A stretch of DNA of 64,000 nucleotides from Rubrivivax sp. SCN 71-131 (GTDB lineage Bacteria; Pseudomonadota; Gammaproteobacteria; Burkholderiales; Burkholderiaceae_C): NCBI GenBank assembly GCA_001724995.1, contig MEFD01000014.1, positions 1-64,000 of the forward strand. The letters are read 5' to 3'. Below the pieces are notes generated by a model that was not told the DNA's origin, did not search any database, and saw only the letters and a program-made list of their open reading frames with translations. Below, one piece after another: positions 22,579 through 32,536 of this stretch. Every line of letters starts with the position of its first letter. The first letter of the stretch is position 1. The translations under genes and the position numbers were made by a program.

Positions 22579-23741
22579 GCACGCACTCCTTGGCCATGCC
22601 CGGCTGCGCCGGTCTCGGTTTCGCGGCGACGCTGCAGCCGCACGTGGACCCGGGTGCGGTCGCGCACCTCCCCGGCCAACTGGCCGCAGGCGGCGTCGAT
22701 GTCGTCGCCCCGCGTCCTGCGGATCGTCGTCACCAGCCCGCCCCGCTGCAGCACGCGCGCGAAGGCCTGCACGCGCTCGTCCGGCGAGCGCCGTAACCCC
22801 GACTGCGGAAACGGATTGAAGGGGATCAGGTTGATCTTGCAGGGAATGCGCACGCCCGGCGCCGCAGCTCGCGAACGGCCGGCCACCAGCTCGATCACCT
22901 CGCGCGCGTGCGCATCGCTGTCGTTGACGCCGTCGAGCATGCAGTACTCGAAGGTGATGAAGTCGCGCGGCGCGCGCGCCAGGTAGTCGTGGCAGGACTG
23001 CATCAGCTCGGCCAGCGGGTACTTGCGGTTGAGCGGCACCAGCGTATCGCGCAGCGCGTCGTCGGCTGCGTGCAGCGACACCGCCAGCGCCACCGGACAG
23101 TCCTCGCGCAGGCGCTCGATCATCGGCACCATGCCCGAGGTCGAGACGGTGACGCGCCGCCGCGAGAGGCCGTAGCCGTGGTCGTCGAGCATCATGCGCA
23201 GCGCCGGCAGCAGGGCGACGTAATTCTGCAGCGGCTCGCCCATGCCCATCATCACGACGTTGGTGATCGCGCGCTCACCGGCCGCCAGGCCGAGCTGCAG
23301 CCGCAGCGCGTGCTCGGCGTGCCAGAGCTGACCGATGATCTCGCCGGTCGTGAGGTTGCGGCTGAAGCCCTGGTGGCCGGTGGAACAGAAGCGGCAGCCG
23401 ACGGCACAGCCGGCCTGCGAGCTGATGCACAGCGTGCCGCGGTCGTCCTCGGGGATGTAGACGGTCTCGATCGCGTTGCCGCCGCCGACGTCGAAGAGCC
23501 ACTTCACCGTGCCGTCGGCGGAACGGCGCTCGCTCGCCGGCACGAGCGCGCGCACCTCGGCGTGCCCCGCCAGCTTCTCGCGCAGCGCGCGTGCGAGGTC
23601 GCTCATGCGATCGAAGTCGCGCTCGCCCTTCTGGTGAATCCAGCGAAAGAGCTGCTGGGCCCGGAAACGCTTCTCGCCAAGCCCTGCACACCACGTCGCC
23701 AGGGCGTCGAGGTCGAAGTCGAGCAGGTTGACGGCGCTCAT
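22575..23741 (-). CDS. rlmN: 23S rRNA/tRNA adenine-C2 methyltransferase RlmN
   Basis: A 388-aa radical-SAM enzyme that methylates A2503 of 23S rRNA and A37 of tRNAs. The cluster motif CAVGCRFC, the conserved GMGEPLQNY and the C-terminal catalytic cysteine in DIDAACGQL are present. The C-terminal 30 residues after the catalytic domain are basic and variable. It follows ndk by 51 nt. Confidence 0.95.
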   Translation of the reverse strand: MSAVNLLDFDLDALATWCAGLGEKRFRAQQLFRWIHQKGERDFDRMSDLARALREKLAGHAEVRALVPASERRSADGTVKWLFDVGGGNAIETVYIPEDDRGTLCISSQAGCAVGCRFCSTGHQGFSRNLTTGEIIGQLWHAEHALRLQLGLAAGERAITNVVMMGMGEPLQNYVALLPALRMMLDDHGYGLSRRRVTVSTSGMVPMIERLREDCPVALAVSLHAADDALRDTLVPLNRKYPLAELMQSCHDYLARAPRDFITFEYCMLDGVNDSDAHAREVIELVAGRSRAAAPGVRIPCKINLIPFNPFPQSGLRRSPDERVQAFARVLQRGGLVTTIRRTRGDDIDAACGQLAGEVRDRTRVHVRLQRRRETETGAAGHGQGVRA

Positions 23742-23792
23742 GACGAATGGGGCGGGGCGGGGCGGGGCGGCAGGCCGCCGCCGCTCGGCTCC

Positions 23793-24218
23793 TCAGCGGC
23801 TGTAGACGTTCATGCCGGGGAAGAAGAAGGCCACCTCGACGGCGGCCGTCTCTGCTGCATCCGAGCCGTGCACGGCGTTGGCGTCGATGCTGTCGGCGAA
23901 GTCGGCGCGGATGGTGCCCTTGTCGGCCTTCTTCGGATCGGTGGCCCCCATCAGCTCGCGGTTCTTGGCGATCGCGCCCTCGCCCTCCAGCGCCTGCACC
24001 ATCACCGGCCCGGAGATCATGAACTGGACGAGGTCGTTGAAGAAGGGGCGGCCCTTGTGCACCGCGTAGAAGGCCTCGGCCTCGCCGCGCGAGAGGTGGA
24101 TCATGCGCGCGGCGACGATCTTCAGCCCGGCGCCCTCGAAGCGCGCGTAGATCTGGCCGATGACGTTCTTCGCCACGGCATCGGGCTTGATGATCGAGAG
24201 GGTACGTTCGATCGCCAT
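23793..24218 (-). CDS. ndk: Nucleoside diphosphate kinase
   Basis: A 141-aa enzyme that balances nucleoside triphosphates by phosphotransfer through an active-site histidine, here in NAVHGSDA. The N-terminal [17 protein letters not shown] is typical and the length matches. ATG 24218 is the standard MAIERTLS start with AGGAG upstream. It is separated from rluB by 58 nt that contain a TAGAAT box. Confidence 0.96.
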   Translation of the reverse strand: MAIERTLSIIKPDAVAKNVIGQIYARFEGAGLKIVAARMIHLSRGEAEAFYAVHKGRPFFNDLVQFMISGPVMVQALEGEGAIAKNRELMGATDPKKADKGTIRADFADSIDANAVHGSDAAETAAVEVAFFFPGMNVYSR

Positions 24219-24255
24219 TCCTGGATTCTCCTGAAGGGGTCTTGAAAAACTTCGA

Positions 24256-24261
24256 ATTCTA
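24256..24261 (-). promoter_or_regulatory. Possible -10 element for ndk
   Basis: On the minus strand the hexamer TAGAAT lies 38 nt before the ndk ATG, in the only AT-rich patch between rluB and ndk. No good -35 hexamer is seen at 16-18 nt spacing, so the call rests on the -10 alone. Confidence 0.3.
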
Positions 24262-24276
24262 GTTCGTGCCCGGCAC

Positions 24277-26454
24277 TCAAGCCCCCCGGTTGCCGCCCCG
24301 TCCGCCACGCTTGGCGCCACCGCCGCGCGGGCCGCCCGCTGCGCCCCGGCTGCTCTTGCCGCCCTTGCCGCCCTTGCCCGCCTTGGCATTCTTGCCGCCC
24401 TTGCCGCGCAGGGCGTTGGCGCCCAGGTAGCCCATCGTCGTCTGCATCGGATCGGGCTGACGTCCACCGGGGCCGCGCGCCCCGGTGCGCGCGCCGCGAC
24501 CGCCGCCGCCCGCCGCACCGGACCCGCCCGACGCGCCCTTCTGCACGAAGCGCTTGTCGTAGGTCTGCTGCAGCGGGTTGGGGATCGGGCCGTCCTCGCT
24601 GTACTCGCGCTGGGGTGACCGTTCGCGTTGCAGCGCGCGCTTGTCGTAGGTCTGCTGCAGCGGATTGGGGATCGGGCCGTCCTCGCTGTACTCGCGCGGC
24701 TGCCGACGCGCCTGCTGGATGAAGCGCTTGTCGTAGGTCTGCTGCAGCGGATTGGGAATGTTCATCGGGCCGTCGTCATCGCCTTCGGGGCGCGGCGCGC
24801 GCTCGCGCCGGCCGTCGGGCATGGGTTCGCGCCGCGCGTCGCGCGCGCGGCCGCCCCGGCGCCCGCGACGGTCACGCCCGCCGCCCTCGTCGGCTGCGCG
24901 GGCATCGGCGCGCGGCCGCTCGGTCCCGGTGAGCCGGCGCAAGGCCTTGACGTCGGGTTCGGGCAGGTCGACCCAGTGGCCGCGCTTGAGGCCGCGCGGC
25001 AGCACGACGCAGCCGTAGCGGATGCGGATCAGGCGGCTCACCGCGTGCCCCACGGCATCGAAGAGCCGGCGCACCTCGCGATTGCGACCCTCGGTGATGA
25101 CGACGCGGTACCAACGGTTGACGCCCTCGCCGCCGCCGTCCTCGATCGACACGAAGGCCGCGCGCTGGCCGTCGATCTCGACGCCCTCCAGCAGGCGCTG
25201 GCGCTGCTCGTCCTCCAGCACCCCCAGCGAGCGCACCGCGTACTCGCGCTCGACGCCAAAGCGCGGATGCATGAGCTGGTTGGCCAGTTCGCCGGAGTTG
25301 GTGAACAGCAGCAGGCCCTCGGTGTTGATGTCCAGCCGCCCGACCGATTGCCACTTGCCGTGCGGCAGCCGCGGCAGGCGACGGAACACCGTCGGGCGAT
25401 GCTGCGGATCGTCGTGCGTGACGACCTCGCCGGCCGGCTTGTGATAGGCGAGCACGCGCGGCGGCGGCGGTGCGATACGCAGCTTGACCGGCTTGCCGTT
25501 GACGGCCACGCGGTCGCCGAAGGAGATGCGCTGCCCCGTGTGGGCCGGCTCGCCGTTGACCGTGACGCGACCTTCGAGCACCCATTGCTCCATGTCGCGG
25601 CGTGAGCCGATCCCGGCCTGCGCGAGCACCTTGTGGAGCTTGGGGGCATCGGGCTCGGGCGCCAGCACCCGGCGCGGGGCCTCGGCCGGGTCCACCGGCC
25701 CTTCCTCGGCCGGGGCTTCGGTGTCGAACGCCCCCGAGAGGACCTGGGCGAAGAGTTCGCCCGGATCGGTCACCGGCAGGGCCGGCAGGGCCGGCAGCGC
25801 CTGCCGCGCACCCTCGTCCCGCGCCTCGCCATCCTCGCCCGAAAAGGCGTCTGTCCCTTGCTCATCGCCGCTGGCGTCGGCACGCGCGGCACGCGGTTCA
25901 CGCTCGGCGCGGTCGCGTCGGTTGCGACGCCGCTTGCGCCGGCTGCTCGGGCGCGGCGCGTCCGCGTTCGCGCTTGGGCCTTCGTCGGCGCCGGACGCAT
26001 CCGGCGCCGCCGCGGTACGCGGCTCGTCGCCATCGCCGGCGCCGCCGTCCTCGCCCTGGCGTTCGCGATCGGAGCCGCGATCCGCCTCGCCGGGGCGGTC
26101 GCCCGGGCGCGCGGCATCGCGGTCCGTATGGCGATCACCCTCGTGGCGCTCGCCGGACGCGCCGGCGACAGCCAGCGTCACGGGTGGGGAAGCCTCGGGC
26201 ATCGCCGCCAGTTCGCTCGCCGCCGGCTTGCGCGGCCGGCGCGCGCGCACCGGCTTGGGCGCGGCGAGCTCGACGGCCGGCAGCGCCGGATCGACCGGGG
26301 CGTCCGACTCTGCGGGCTGCGCTTGCGGCATGGCTTGGGCCTGGGCGACCGTGCGCCGACGCCGTGGTTTGGTCGGCGCCGCATTGCCGGCGTCGCCTGC
26401 GGGTGCGGCCTCGGCCGCGTCGAGTGCCGGTTCTTGGGGCTCGTGGACGTTCAT
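24277..26454 (-). CDS. rluB: 23S rRNA pseudouridine synthase RluB with long charged extensions
   Basis: A 725-aa protein, well over twice the usual RluB length. The core (residues ~270-520) has an S4 RNA-binding domain ([21 protein letters not shown]) and the catalytic aspartate in [14 protein letters not shown]; it forms pseudouridine 2605 in 23S rRNA. Residues 1-~270 are Ala/Pro/Arg/Asp-rich and disordered-looking. The C-terminal part holds three 29-residue repeats containing [11 protein letters not shown] and ends in a Lys/Gly/Arg-rich tail. The stop/start overlap with scpB (four bases) indicates coupling. Confidence 0.9.
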   Translation of the reverse strand: MNVHEPQEPALDAAEAAPAGDAGNAAPTKPRRRRTVAQAQAMPQAQPAESDAPVDPALPAVELAAPKPVRARRPRKPAASELAAMPEASPPVTLAVAGASGERHEGDRHTDRDAARPGDRPGEADRGSDRERQGEDGGAGDGDEPRTAAAPDASGADEGPSANADAPRPSSRRKRRRNRRDRAEREPRAARADASGDEQGTDAFSGEDGEARDEGARQALPALPALPVTDPGELFAQVLSGAFDTEAPAEEGPVDPAEAPRRVLAPEPDAPKLHKVLAQAGIGSRRDMEQWVLEGRVTVNGEPAHTGQRISFGDRVAVNGKPVKLRIAPPPPRVLAYHKPAGEVVTHDDPQHRPTVFRRLPRLPHGKWQSVGRLDINTEGLLLFTNSGELANQLMHPRFGVEREYAVRSLGVLEDEQRQRLLEGVEIDGQRAAFVSIEDGGGEGVNRWYRVVITEGRNREVRRLFDAVGHAVSRLIRIRYGCVVLPRGLKRGHWVDLPEPDVKALRRLTGTERPRADARAADEGGGRDRRGRRGGRARDARREPMPDGRRERAPRPEGDDDGPMNIPNPLQQTYDKRFIQQARRQPREYSEDGPIPNPLQQTYDKRALQRERSPQREYSEDGPIPNPLQQTYDKRFVQKGASGGSGAAGGGGRGARTGARGPGGRQPDPMQTTMGYLGANALRGKGGKNAKAGKGGKGGKSSRGAAGGPRGGGAKRGGRGGNRGA
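24551..24811 (-). repeat. Three 87-bp in-frame repeats in rluB
   Basis: Units beginning CGCTTGTCGTAGG recur at 24551, 24638 and 24725, an exact 87-bp (29-codon) period. Each encodes [16 protein letters not shown] or a close variant; the unit nearest the N-terminus reads [14 protein letters not shown]. The first two spacers differ in sequence while the motif stays, which suggests selection on the peptide. Confidence 0.85.
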
Positions 26455-27254
26455 GGCTGTTCGTCGGGCGGGAGTTCGTCACGGGTTCGTGGCGGGACGT
26501 CGTGCGAGTCGCCGCAAGCGGCCTCCCGCAGGGGCGGGGCCGCGTCGGCGGCCAAAGCGTTCTCGGGTCGTGCCGCATCCTGCGCGGCCGTCTCGGTGCG
26601 GGTGGTGGCGGTGGCAGCGCTGGCGGCGGCAGCGCGGTCGCCGTCCGGCGGCGCATCTTCCAGCGGCAGGCTCGCCTGGCCGTCATCGAGCAACGAGGCC
26701 TGGGCCTCGAGCGCCGACAGCGCCTGCGAGCCCGCGGCATCCCCTTCGCCGGACAACGGCGGCAACTGGTCCAGGGAGGCCAGGCCCAGGTCGGCGAGGA
26801 ACTGCTGCGTCGTCGCGTACAGCGCCGGGCGCCCGGGGGCCTCGCGGTGCCCGATGGCCTCGATCCAGCCGCGATCCTCCAGCTGCTTGACGATCTGCGA
26901 ACTGACGGTGACGCCGCGGATGTCCTCGATGTCGCCTCGCGTCACCGGCTGCCTGTAGGCCACGATGGCCAGCGTCTCCATCGCCGCACGCGAATATTTC
27001 GGCGGCTTCTCGGGATGCAGCCGGTCCAGGTACTCGCGCATCTCGGGCCGGCTCTGGAAGCGCCAGCCCCCGGCCAGGGCGACCAGCTCGATGCCGCGCT
27101 CCTCCCAGTCGCTACCGATGCGCTCGAGCAGCATGCGCAGCGAGTCGGCACCGACCTCGTCGTCGAAGAGCGTGCGCATCTCGCGCAGCGACAACGGCAG
27201 CTGCGCGCACAGCAAGGCGGTTTCCAGGATGCGCTGGGCTTCGGCGCTCGTCAT
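26451..27254 (-). CDS. scpB: Chromosome condensation protein ScpB
   Basis: A 267-aa winged-helix kleisin partner of the SMC-ScpAB condensin. The conserved core (residues ~5-180: [46 protein letters not shown]) is intact. The last ~80 residues are a variable Ala/Asp-rich tail. No scpA is adjacent. It overlaps rluB by four bases, the usual pairing. Confidence 0.92.
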   Translation of the reverse strand: MTSAEAQRILETALLCAQLPLSLREMRTLFDDEVGADSLRMLLERIGSDWEERGIELVALAGGWRFQSRPEMREYLDRLHPEKPPKYSRAAMETLAIVAYRQPVTRGDIEDIRGVTVSSQIVKQLEDRGWIEAIGHREAPGRPALYATTQQFLADLGLASLDQLPPLSGEGDAAGSQALSALEAQASLLDDGQASLPLEDAPPDGDRAAAASAATATTRTETAAQDAARPENALAADAAPPLREAACGDSHDVPPRTRDELPPDEQP

Positions 27255-27534
27255 CTCGGTCGTCGATACGCCACCTTCGCGGGCGGCGGTGAGGGGGCTT
27301 GACGCAGCCCGTGTTGCGGCCCTGCCGGCTAGCGGCGCCCGCGCGTTGCGCGGTCAGGGGCAAAATCTCGGCGTCGGGTCGGGATCGGCCTTGCCGCGAC
27401 TGCGGACGCGGCCTCGTGGGCCGCTGCTGGCCCGGCGACGGCTTCAGGCACTGGCGTTGCGCCCGGGCGGCCGGAGCGGCGGTCCAAAGCCTCGTCCGGC
27501 CCACCGTTCGACGCCACTGGAGGCGCGAAGTGGT
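27255..27534. other. Gap between scpB and rluD
   Basis: These 280 bases are GC-rich and contain no convincing frame, RNA gene or terminator. They must hold the minus-strand promoter of the scpB-rluB transcript, but no clear -35/-10 pair is visible. Confidence 0.5.
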
Positions 27535-28545
27535 TCATTGTAGCGCGGACGATGGATCGGCAACGAACGCCCACGCTGCGGCCAGGTCCGCGGGCGGCGG
27601 GCGATGGAACGACATCGGCACGCGGCTGGCCGGATGCTCGAAGGCGAGCAGCGTCGCATGCAGGGCCTGGCGCTGCAGCCCGAGCGCCGCACGTCCGCCG
27701 TACAAGGCGTCGGCCACCAGCGGATGGCCGCGCGCGGACAGGTGCACGCGGATCTGGTGCGTGCGTCCGGTGTGCAGGCGGCAGCGCAGCGCCGAGAAGC
27801 CGTCGCGCACGGCCACGCGTTCGACCACGGTCTGCGCCGACCGGCCCGCGGCGACGATCGCCATGCGCGTGCGCTGCACCGGATCGCGGCCGATCGGCGC
27901 GTCGATGCATTGCGTGGCCGCCTGCACCTCGCCCCAGGCGATCGCCAGGTACTCGCGTCGCACGGTGCGCGCGGCGATGTCGCGCGAGAGCGCAGTCACC
28001 GCCTCCTGCGTCTTGCCGACCACCATCAGGCCCGACGTGTCCTTGTCGAGTCGGTGCACGATGCCGGCGCGCGCCAGGCGCGCCGCGCCCGCGTGGTGCG
28101 CCAGCAGCCCGTTGAGCAGGGTGCCGCTCCAGTGGCCGGCGGCCGGGTGCACGACCAGCCCCGCGGGCTTGTCGATCACCAGCAGATGCGCGTCCTCGTA
28201 GACGATGGCCAGCGCCATCGGCTGCGGCGTGAAGGCTCGGCTCTCGGCCGTGGGCACGAGCGTGATCTGCACCGCCTGCCCGCTGCGCAGCTTGCGCGCG
28301 TTGTGCGTGCAGGCGGCGGCGTCGACGAGCACATGCCCGGCGGCCACCAGCGTCTGCAGGTGGCTGCGCGAGAACTCCGGCGCCGCCTGCGCGAGCAGCC
28401 GGTCCAGGCGCTGGCCATGGCCTTCGAGGTCGACGACGAACGCGCGCCGCTCGGCGTCGCCGCTGTCCGGCTCGGCTGCCGCCTCGGGGTCGTCGATCGA
28501 GCGCTCGGGTGCGGCGGGCACCGGCGCCTCTCGGGTGCGGCTCAT
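27535..28545 (-). CDS. rluD: 23S rRNA pseudouridine synthase RluD
   Basis: A 336-aa RluA-family enzyme. An S4 domain (residues ~45-105) precedes the catalytic motif GIVHRLDKDTSGLMVV. It makes pseudouridines 1911, 1915 and 1917 in helix 69 of 23S rRNA. ATG 28545 (MSRTREAPVPAAPERS) is chosen; the frame is open to 28653, but that part overlaps the divergent bamD promoter. The divergent rluD/bamD pair is conserved in proteobacteria. Confidence 0.92.
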   Translation of the reverse strand: MSRTREAPVPAAPERSIDDPEAAAEPDSGDAERRAFVVDLEGHGQRLDRLLAQAAPEFSRSHLQTLVAAGHVLVDAAACTHNARKLRSGQAVQITLVPTAESRAFTPQPMALAIVYEDAHLLVIDKPAGLVVHPAAGHWSGTLLNGLLAHHAGAARLARAGIVHRLDKDTSGLMVVGKTQEAVTALSRDIAARTVRREYLAIAWGEVQAATQCIDAPIGRDPVQRTRMAIVAAGRSAQTVVERVAVRDGFSALRCRLHTGRTHQIRVHLSARGHPLVADALYGGRAALGLQRQALHATLLAFEHPASRVPMSFHRPPPADLAAAWAFVADPSSALQ

Positions 28546-28553
28546 GGGCTTCC

Positions 28554-28559
28554 TATAAT
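28554..28559 (+). promoter_or_regulatory. Consensus -10 element for bamD
   Basis: A perfect TATAAT lies in the rluD-bamD divergent region, 61 nt upstream of the bamD ATG. No good -35 is seen 17 nt upstream, where rluD codons begin. Confidence 0.5.
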
Positions 28560-28619
28560 CCGGCGCCGTTTCACTGCAGGACACGTGCACCGCGACCGCG
28601 GCGCACAAGGACAGCCCCG

Positions 28620-29447
28620 ATGCACCCGATCCGTTTCCGGACCCGCATGCCAAGCCGTCTTGCGGCGACCCTGCTCGCGGCAGTCGCCGTCGTCCTGACC
28701 ACCGGCTGCGCCACCGTCAAGGACGAGTTCTCCGGCCGCAGCGCGGAGAAATTGTATGCAGAGGCCAGGGCCGCCCTGCTGTCGGGCGACTACGACCGCG
28801 CAGCCAAGGCGCTCGAGCGGGTCGAGGGCCTCGGCGCAGGCACGCTGCTGTCGCAGCAGGCGCAGCTCGATCTGGCCTACGCGCGCTGGAAGACCAACGA
28901 CCGCCCGCAAGCGCTGGCGACGATCGATCGCTTCATCAAGTTCAATCCCTCGAGCCCGGCACTGGACTACGCGCTCTACCTGCGCGGGGTGATCAACTTC
29001 AACGACAACCTCGGGCTCCTCGGCAGCCTGGGCGGGCAGGATCTCGCCGAACGCGACCAGAAGGCCTCGCGCGACGCCTGGCAGTCGTTCAAGCAGCTCG
29101 TCGACCAGTTCCCCGCCTCGCGCTATGCCGCCGACGCGCGGTTGCGCATGGACTACATCGTCAACGCGCTCGCGGCCTACGAGGTCCACGTGGCGCGCTA
29201 CTACTTCAACCGTGGCGCCTACCTCGCCGCGGCCAACCGCGCCAGCCAGGCGGTGACGGATTACCCGCAGTCGCCGACCATCGAGGAGGCGCTGCACATA
29301 ATGGTGCGCAGCTACGACAAGCTGCAGCTCGACAAGCTGCGCGAGGACGCCGAGCGCGTGCTGCGCGCGAACTACCCGCAGAGCCGCTTCATTGCGGGTG
29401 CCAGGCCTGCGGACGACGCGGCCCGGCCGTGGTGGCGCTTCTGGTAG
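28620..29447 (+). CDS. bamD: Outer-membrane assembly lipoprotein BamD
   Basis: A 275-aa essential subunit of the BAM complex. The signal peptide ends in the lipobox LTTGC (near residue 30), followed by five TPR units (for example YAEARAALLSGDYDRAAKAL and YYFNRGAYLAAANRASQAV). ATG 28620 has AAGGA upstream; an internal ATG ten codons later is also possible. It is transcribed divergently from rluD. Its last 59 bases overlap the 3' end of the convergent helicase gene. Confidence 0.94.
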   Translation: MHPIRFRTRMPSRLAATLLAAVAVVLTTGCATVKDEFSGRSAEKLYAEARAALLSGDYDRAAKALERVEGLGAGTLLSQQAQLDLAYARWKTNDRPQALATIDRFIKFNPSSPALDYALYLRGVINFNDNLGLLGSLGGQDLAERDQKASRDAWQSFKQLVDQFPASRYAADARLRMDYIVNALAAYEVHVARYYFNRGAYLAAANRASQAVTDYPQSPTIEEALHIMVRSYDKLQLDKLREDAERVLRANYPQSRFIAGARPADDAARPWWRFW

Positions 29448-31425
29448 CGACGCCACCGCTGTCGTGACTCGAGGCCAGCAGGGCAAGCCACTGCAGCGCC
29501 TCGTCCTCGGTCTCGATCACCCCCATCGGCGGCAGCGCCGCCAGCAGCCGCCGGCCGTAGGCCATGCCACGCAGCCGCGGGTCGCAGATCACCAGCAGGC
29601 CGTGGTCGGTCTCCGAGCGGATCAGGCGCCCCGCGCCCTGCTTCAGCGCCACCGCGGCCTCGGCCACGTGCACTTCGTCGAAGGCGTTGCGCCCCAGCGC
29701 CTGCAGGCGCTTCACGCGCGCCTGCACCAGGGGATCGTCCGGCGGCGGGAAGGGCAGCTTGTCGATCAGCACGCACTGCAGCGCATCACCCGGGATGTCG
29801 ATGCCCTCCCAGAAGCTGTGCGAGCCCACGAGCACGCGGCCGCGGCCGTCGCCGAATTGCTGCAGCAGCGCGCGACGCGGCTGTGAACCCTGCGTCAGCA
29901 CCTGAAGCTCGGCACCCTGCCGCCCGGCCTCGCGCTGCAGCGCCTCGGTGACCAGCGGCAGCGCGCGCAGCGTGGTCGTCAGCACGAAGGTGCGCCCCTG
30001 CAGAGCGAGGGCGCAGCGCGCGGCCACCGTGCCAACCCCCGCCGGATGCGCGGCCTCGCCCGGCTTGGGCATGCGTGGCGGCACCCAGACACGCGCGTGC
30101 CCTGCGTAATCGAACGGGCTTTGCACGCGCAGCGTGCACGCATCCTCGAGCGCCGCCTGCTGCGTGAACCAGCTCAGGCGCTCGTCGTCGCCGAGCGTGG
30201 CCGAGGTGAAGATCCAGGCGCGCGTCGCGCGGCCGCGCTCCTCGCCGAGCATCTCGCGGATGTCCAGCGGCGACTCCACCAGGCGCGCCTGCTGTGGCGA
30301 GAGGTCGACCCAGCGCACGCGCTCGTTCGGCAGCGGCTGCCCGAAGACCTGCGTTCGCGCCAGCAGTTCCAGCGCGCGCTCGTGCAGGCGCACCAGGTCG
30401 GGGCCGGCGGCGGACTGCTCGCCCAGCGCGGCGGCCGCATCCTGCAGCGCAGCGGCCAGGGCCTGCCGTGCCTCCTCGAGCGCGGGGCGTCGCGCGCACT
30501 CCTCCCAGCGAAGCCTGCGCTGGCCGCGCAGCTCGCGCACGTCGCCGGTCAGGGCCAGGCGCAGCTCGCGTGCGCCCTTCTCCACCGCGGCGGCAAGCGC
30601 CTGCCAGGGCGCGAGACCTCGCGCCAGGCTGTTGCCCCCGGCGAGCACGTCGCGCGCGAACTCCAGCAGCTGCGCCGTGCCCAGCGTCTGCCCGAGGAAC
30701 TGCACGCCGGCGTCGACGAGCTGGTGTGCCTCGTCGAACACCGCCGCATCGACGGTCGGCAGCAGTTCGGCCACGCCGCTGTCGCGCAGCGCCAGGTCGG
30801 CGAAGAAGAGGTGATGGTTGATGACCACCAGGTCGGCCGCCATCGCCTCGCGCCGCGCCTGCACCACATGGCATTGCTGGTAGACGGGGCAATCGGTGCC
30901 GAGGCAGTTGTCGCGCGTGCTCGTGACGAGCGCGATCACCGGCGAGCGCTCGTCCAGTCCCTCGACCTCGGCGAGGTCGCCGGTCCGCGTCACCTGGGCC
31001 CAGGTCTCGACCCGCGCCAGCTGCCGCAACGCAAAGCGATCGGGCAGGTGTGCCGTCAGTCGCGCCTGCTGCAGGCGGTGGCGGCAGAGGTAGCTCGAGC
31101 GACCCTTCAGCAGCGCCGTGCGCAGCGGCAGCCCGAGCCGCTGCAGCAGCCGCGGCAGGTCCCGCAGGAAGAGCTGGTCCTGCAGGCTCTTCGTGGCCGT
31201 GCTGACGAGCGCGCGGCTGCCCGAGAGTAGCAGGGGCACGAGGTAGGCGAAGGTCTTGCCCACGCCCGTGCCGGCCTCGGCGACGATCACCTGCCGCTGC
31301 TGCAGCGCCTGGCACACCGCCTGCGCGAGCTGCAGCTGCTGCGGCCGTTCGCGATAGCCCGGATCGGCCTGTGCCAGCGGCCCGTCGGCGGCAAAGACCG
31401 CCTGCACGCGCGTCCACAGGTCCAT
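29389..31425 (-). CDS. DinG/YoaA-family ATP-dependent DNA helicase
   Basis: A 678-aa superfamily 2 helicase. Walker A is EAGTGVGKTFAYLVPLL, the DEAH box is in AAVFDEAHQLVD, and four cysteines between them (LCRHRL, CLGTDC, QQC) fit the iron-sulfur cluster of XPD/DinG helicases. Such enzymes unwind forked DNA and R-loops in DNA repair. ATG 31425 gives MDLWTRVQAVF. It is the housekeeping relative and not the CRISPR-associated csf4. The 3' end overlaps bamD by 59 nt. Confidence 0.9.
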   Translation of the reverse strand: MDLWTRVQAVFAADGPLAQADPGYRERPQQLQLAQAVCQALQQRQVIVAEAGTGVGKTFAYLVPLLLSGSRALVSTATKSLQDQLFLRDLPRLLQRLGLPLRTALLKGRSSYLCRHRLQQARLTAHLPDRFALRQLARVETWAQVTRTGDLAEVEGLDERSPVIALVTSTRDNCLGTDCPVYQQCHVVQARREAMAADLVVINHHLFFADLALRDSGVAELLPTVDAAVFDEAHQLVDAGVQFLGQTLGTAQLLEFARDVLAGGNSLARGLAPWQALAAAVEKGARELRLALTGDVRELRGQRRLRWEECARRPALEEARQALAAALQDAAAALGEQSAAGPDLVRLHERALELLARTQVFGQPLPNERVRWVDLSPQQARLVESPLDIREMLGEERGRATRAWIFTSATLGDDERLSWFTQQAALEDACTLRVQSPFDYAGHARVWVPPRMPKPGEAAHPAGVGTVAARCALALQGRTFVLTTTLRALPLVTEALQREAGRQGAELQVLTQGSQPRRALLQQFGDGRGRVLVGSHSFWEGIDIPGDALQCVLIDKLPFPPPDDPLVQARVKRLQALGRNAFDEVHVAEAAVALKQGAGRLIRSETDHGLLVICDPRLRGMAYGRRLLAALPPMGVIETEDEALQWLALLASSHDSGGVATRSATTAGPRRPQAWHPQ

Positions 31426-31481
31426 GCTCACGCGCGCCCCGGCAGGCGGGCGGACGACCACGCCGAGTCCGGCCGCGACAC

Positions 31482-31703
31482 TCAGGCCGGCTCGTCGGGC
31501 TGCGGCGAGGCCTCGGAATTCAGCTCGCCCTCCAGCCGCGCGATCTCGTCGCGCAGGCCCAGGCGGCGTTTCTTCAGGCGCCGCAGCGCGAGCTCGTCCA
31601 CCGACGGGTCCGCGATGCTGTGGTCGATCAGGTTGTTCAGGTCTGCGTGCTCGATGCGCAACTCGATCAGGCGACGCTGCGGGGAGTGGAGGTTGTCGGT
31701 CAT
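31482..31703 (-). CDS. DUF465 (YdcH-like) small coiled-coil protein
   Basis: A 73-aa protein. The central LIELRIEHADLNNLIDHSI and LKKRRLGLRDEIARLEGEL form the helical hairpin of DUF465. Its function is unknown. It lies 56 nt upstream of the helicase gene in the same direction and may be cotranscribed with it. Confidence 0.8.
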   Translation of the reverse strand: MTDNLHSPQRRLIELRIEHADLNNLIDHSIADPSVDELALRRLKKRRLGLRDEIARLEGELNSEASPQPDEPA

Positions 31704-31734
31704 TGCTGCACGCCGTGGAGCCCGGGCCTGAGTT

Positions 31735-31740
31735 TATATT
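31735..31740 (+). promoter_or_regulatory. -10-like element seven bases before the phosphatase ATG
   Basis: TATATT ends seven bases before ATG 31748, so transcription from it would begin at or next to the A of the start codon. There is no Shine-Dalgarno sequence. This fits a leaderless mRNA; a -35 is not evident. Confidence 0.35.
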
Positions 31741-31747
31741 CGCCGCC

Positions 31748-32527
31748 ATGAGTCCGACAGCCCTGACGGCCAGCCAAGCCTTTCGCCTGACCGCGGCCAC
31801 CGGCCTGCACAAGGGGGACCGCGCCTACCAGCAGGATCAGGTCGAGGTTCTCGCCCATCCCCGCGTCAAGGGCTGCGCGCTGGCCATCGTCGCCGACGGC
31901 ATGGGCGGCAAGAGCGGCGGCCGCAAGGCCGCCGATCAGGTGCTGCTGACCGGCCGCCAGGTGTTCGAGCGCTACGTGCCGCAGCAGGACGAAGCTTCCG
32001 AGTTGCTGCGCCAGTTGGTGATGGAAGCGCACCTGATGATCAAGCTGACGGCCATCACCGCCGAGGAGGAGCCGCACAGCACGGTGGCCGCCATCCTCGT
32101 CAACCCGGGTCTGGACGCCTGGGTCGTGCACGCCGGGGACTCGCGCGTCTACCACTTCCGCGGTGCGGACATGCTGGGCCGGACCTCCGACCACTCCTTC
32201 GTGCAGCGCCTGGTCGACGAAGGCAAGCTCACCGAAGAGGCGGCCAATACGCATCCGCAGTCCAACCTGCTCACCGGCTGCCTGGGCACGCAGGCCGATC
32301 CTCCGGTGACGCTGTGGGCGATCGAGCAGCTGGCCTTCGGCGACACGCTGCTGGCCTGCAGCGACGGCCTGTGGCACTACTTCACGCCCAAGGAGATGGG
32401 GGCCATCGTGCACGCCCTGCCCCCGCGCGAGGCCGGCGAGATGCTGATCTCCAAAGCGCGCCAGCGTGCCCGCGGCGGCGGCGACAACCTCTCGGTGGCG
32501 CTGCTGCGCATCGATGCGCTGAAGTAG
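31748..32527 (+). CDS. PP2C-family serine/threonine protein phosphatase
   Basis: A 259-aa PPM-type phosphatase. Metal-binding motifs are visible: GDRAYQQDQ near residue 24, VADGMGG near residue 50, VVHAGDSRVY near residue 125, LLACSDGLWHYF near residue 200 and GGGDNLSV near the end. It removes phosphate from Ser/Thr and may oppose a kinase encoded elsewhere. No Shine-Dalgarno sequence precedes ATG 31748. It stands alone on the plus strand between minus-strand genes. Confidence 0.88.
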   Translation: MSPTALTASQAFRLTAATGLHKGDRAYQQDQVEVLAHPRVKGCALAIVADGMGGKSGGRKAADQVLLTGRQVFERYVPQQDEASELLRQLVMEAHLMIKLTAITAEEEPHSTVAAILVNPGLDAWVVHAGDSRVYHFRGADMLGRTSDHSFVQRLVDEGKLTEEAANTHPQSNLLTGCLGTQADPPVTLWAIEQLAFGDTLLACSDGLWHYFTPKEMGAIVHALPPREAGEMLISKARQRARGGGDNLSVALLRIDALK

Positions 32528-32536
32528 CGCGCCGCT

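Noticed and set aside
24551..24811. A CRISPR array in the 87-bp repeats
   Set aside because: The units are in frame with rluB, have no unique 30-40 bp spacers, and encode a conserved peptide motif.
29389..31425. csf4 (type IV-A DinG helicase) for the csf operon
   Set aside because: It is 25 kb away in the housekeeping block next to bamD and DUF465, and looks like the general DinG/YoaA family. It does not make the left-end locus a type IV-A system.
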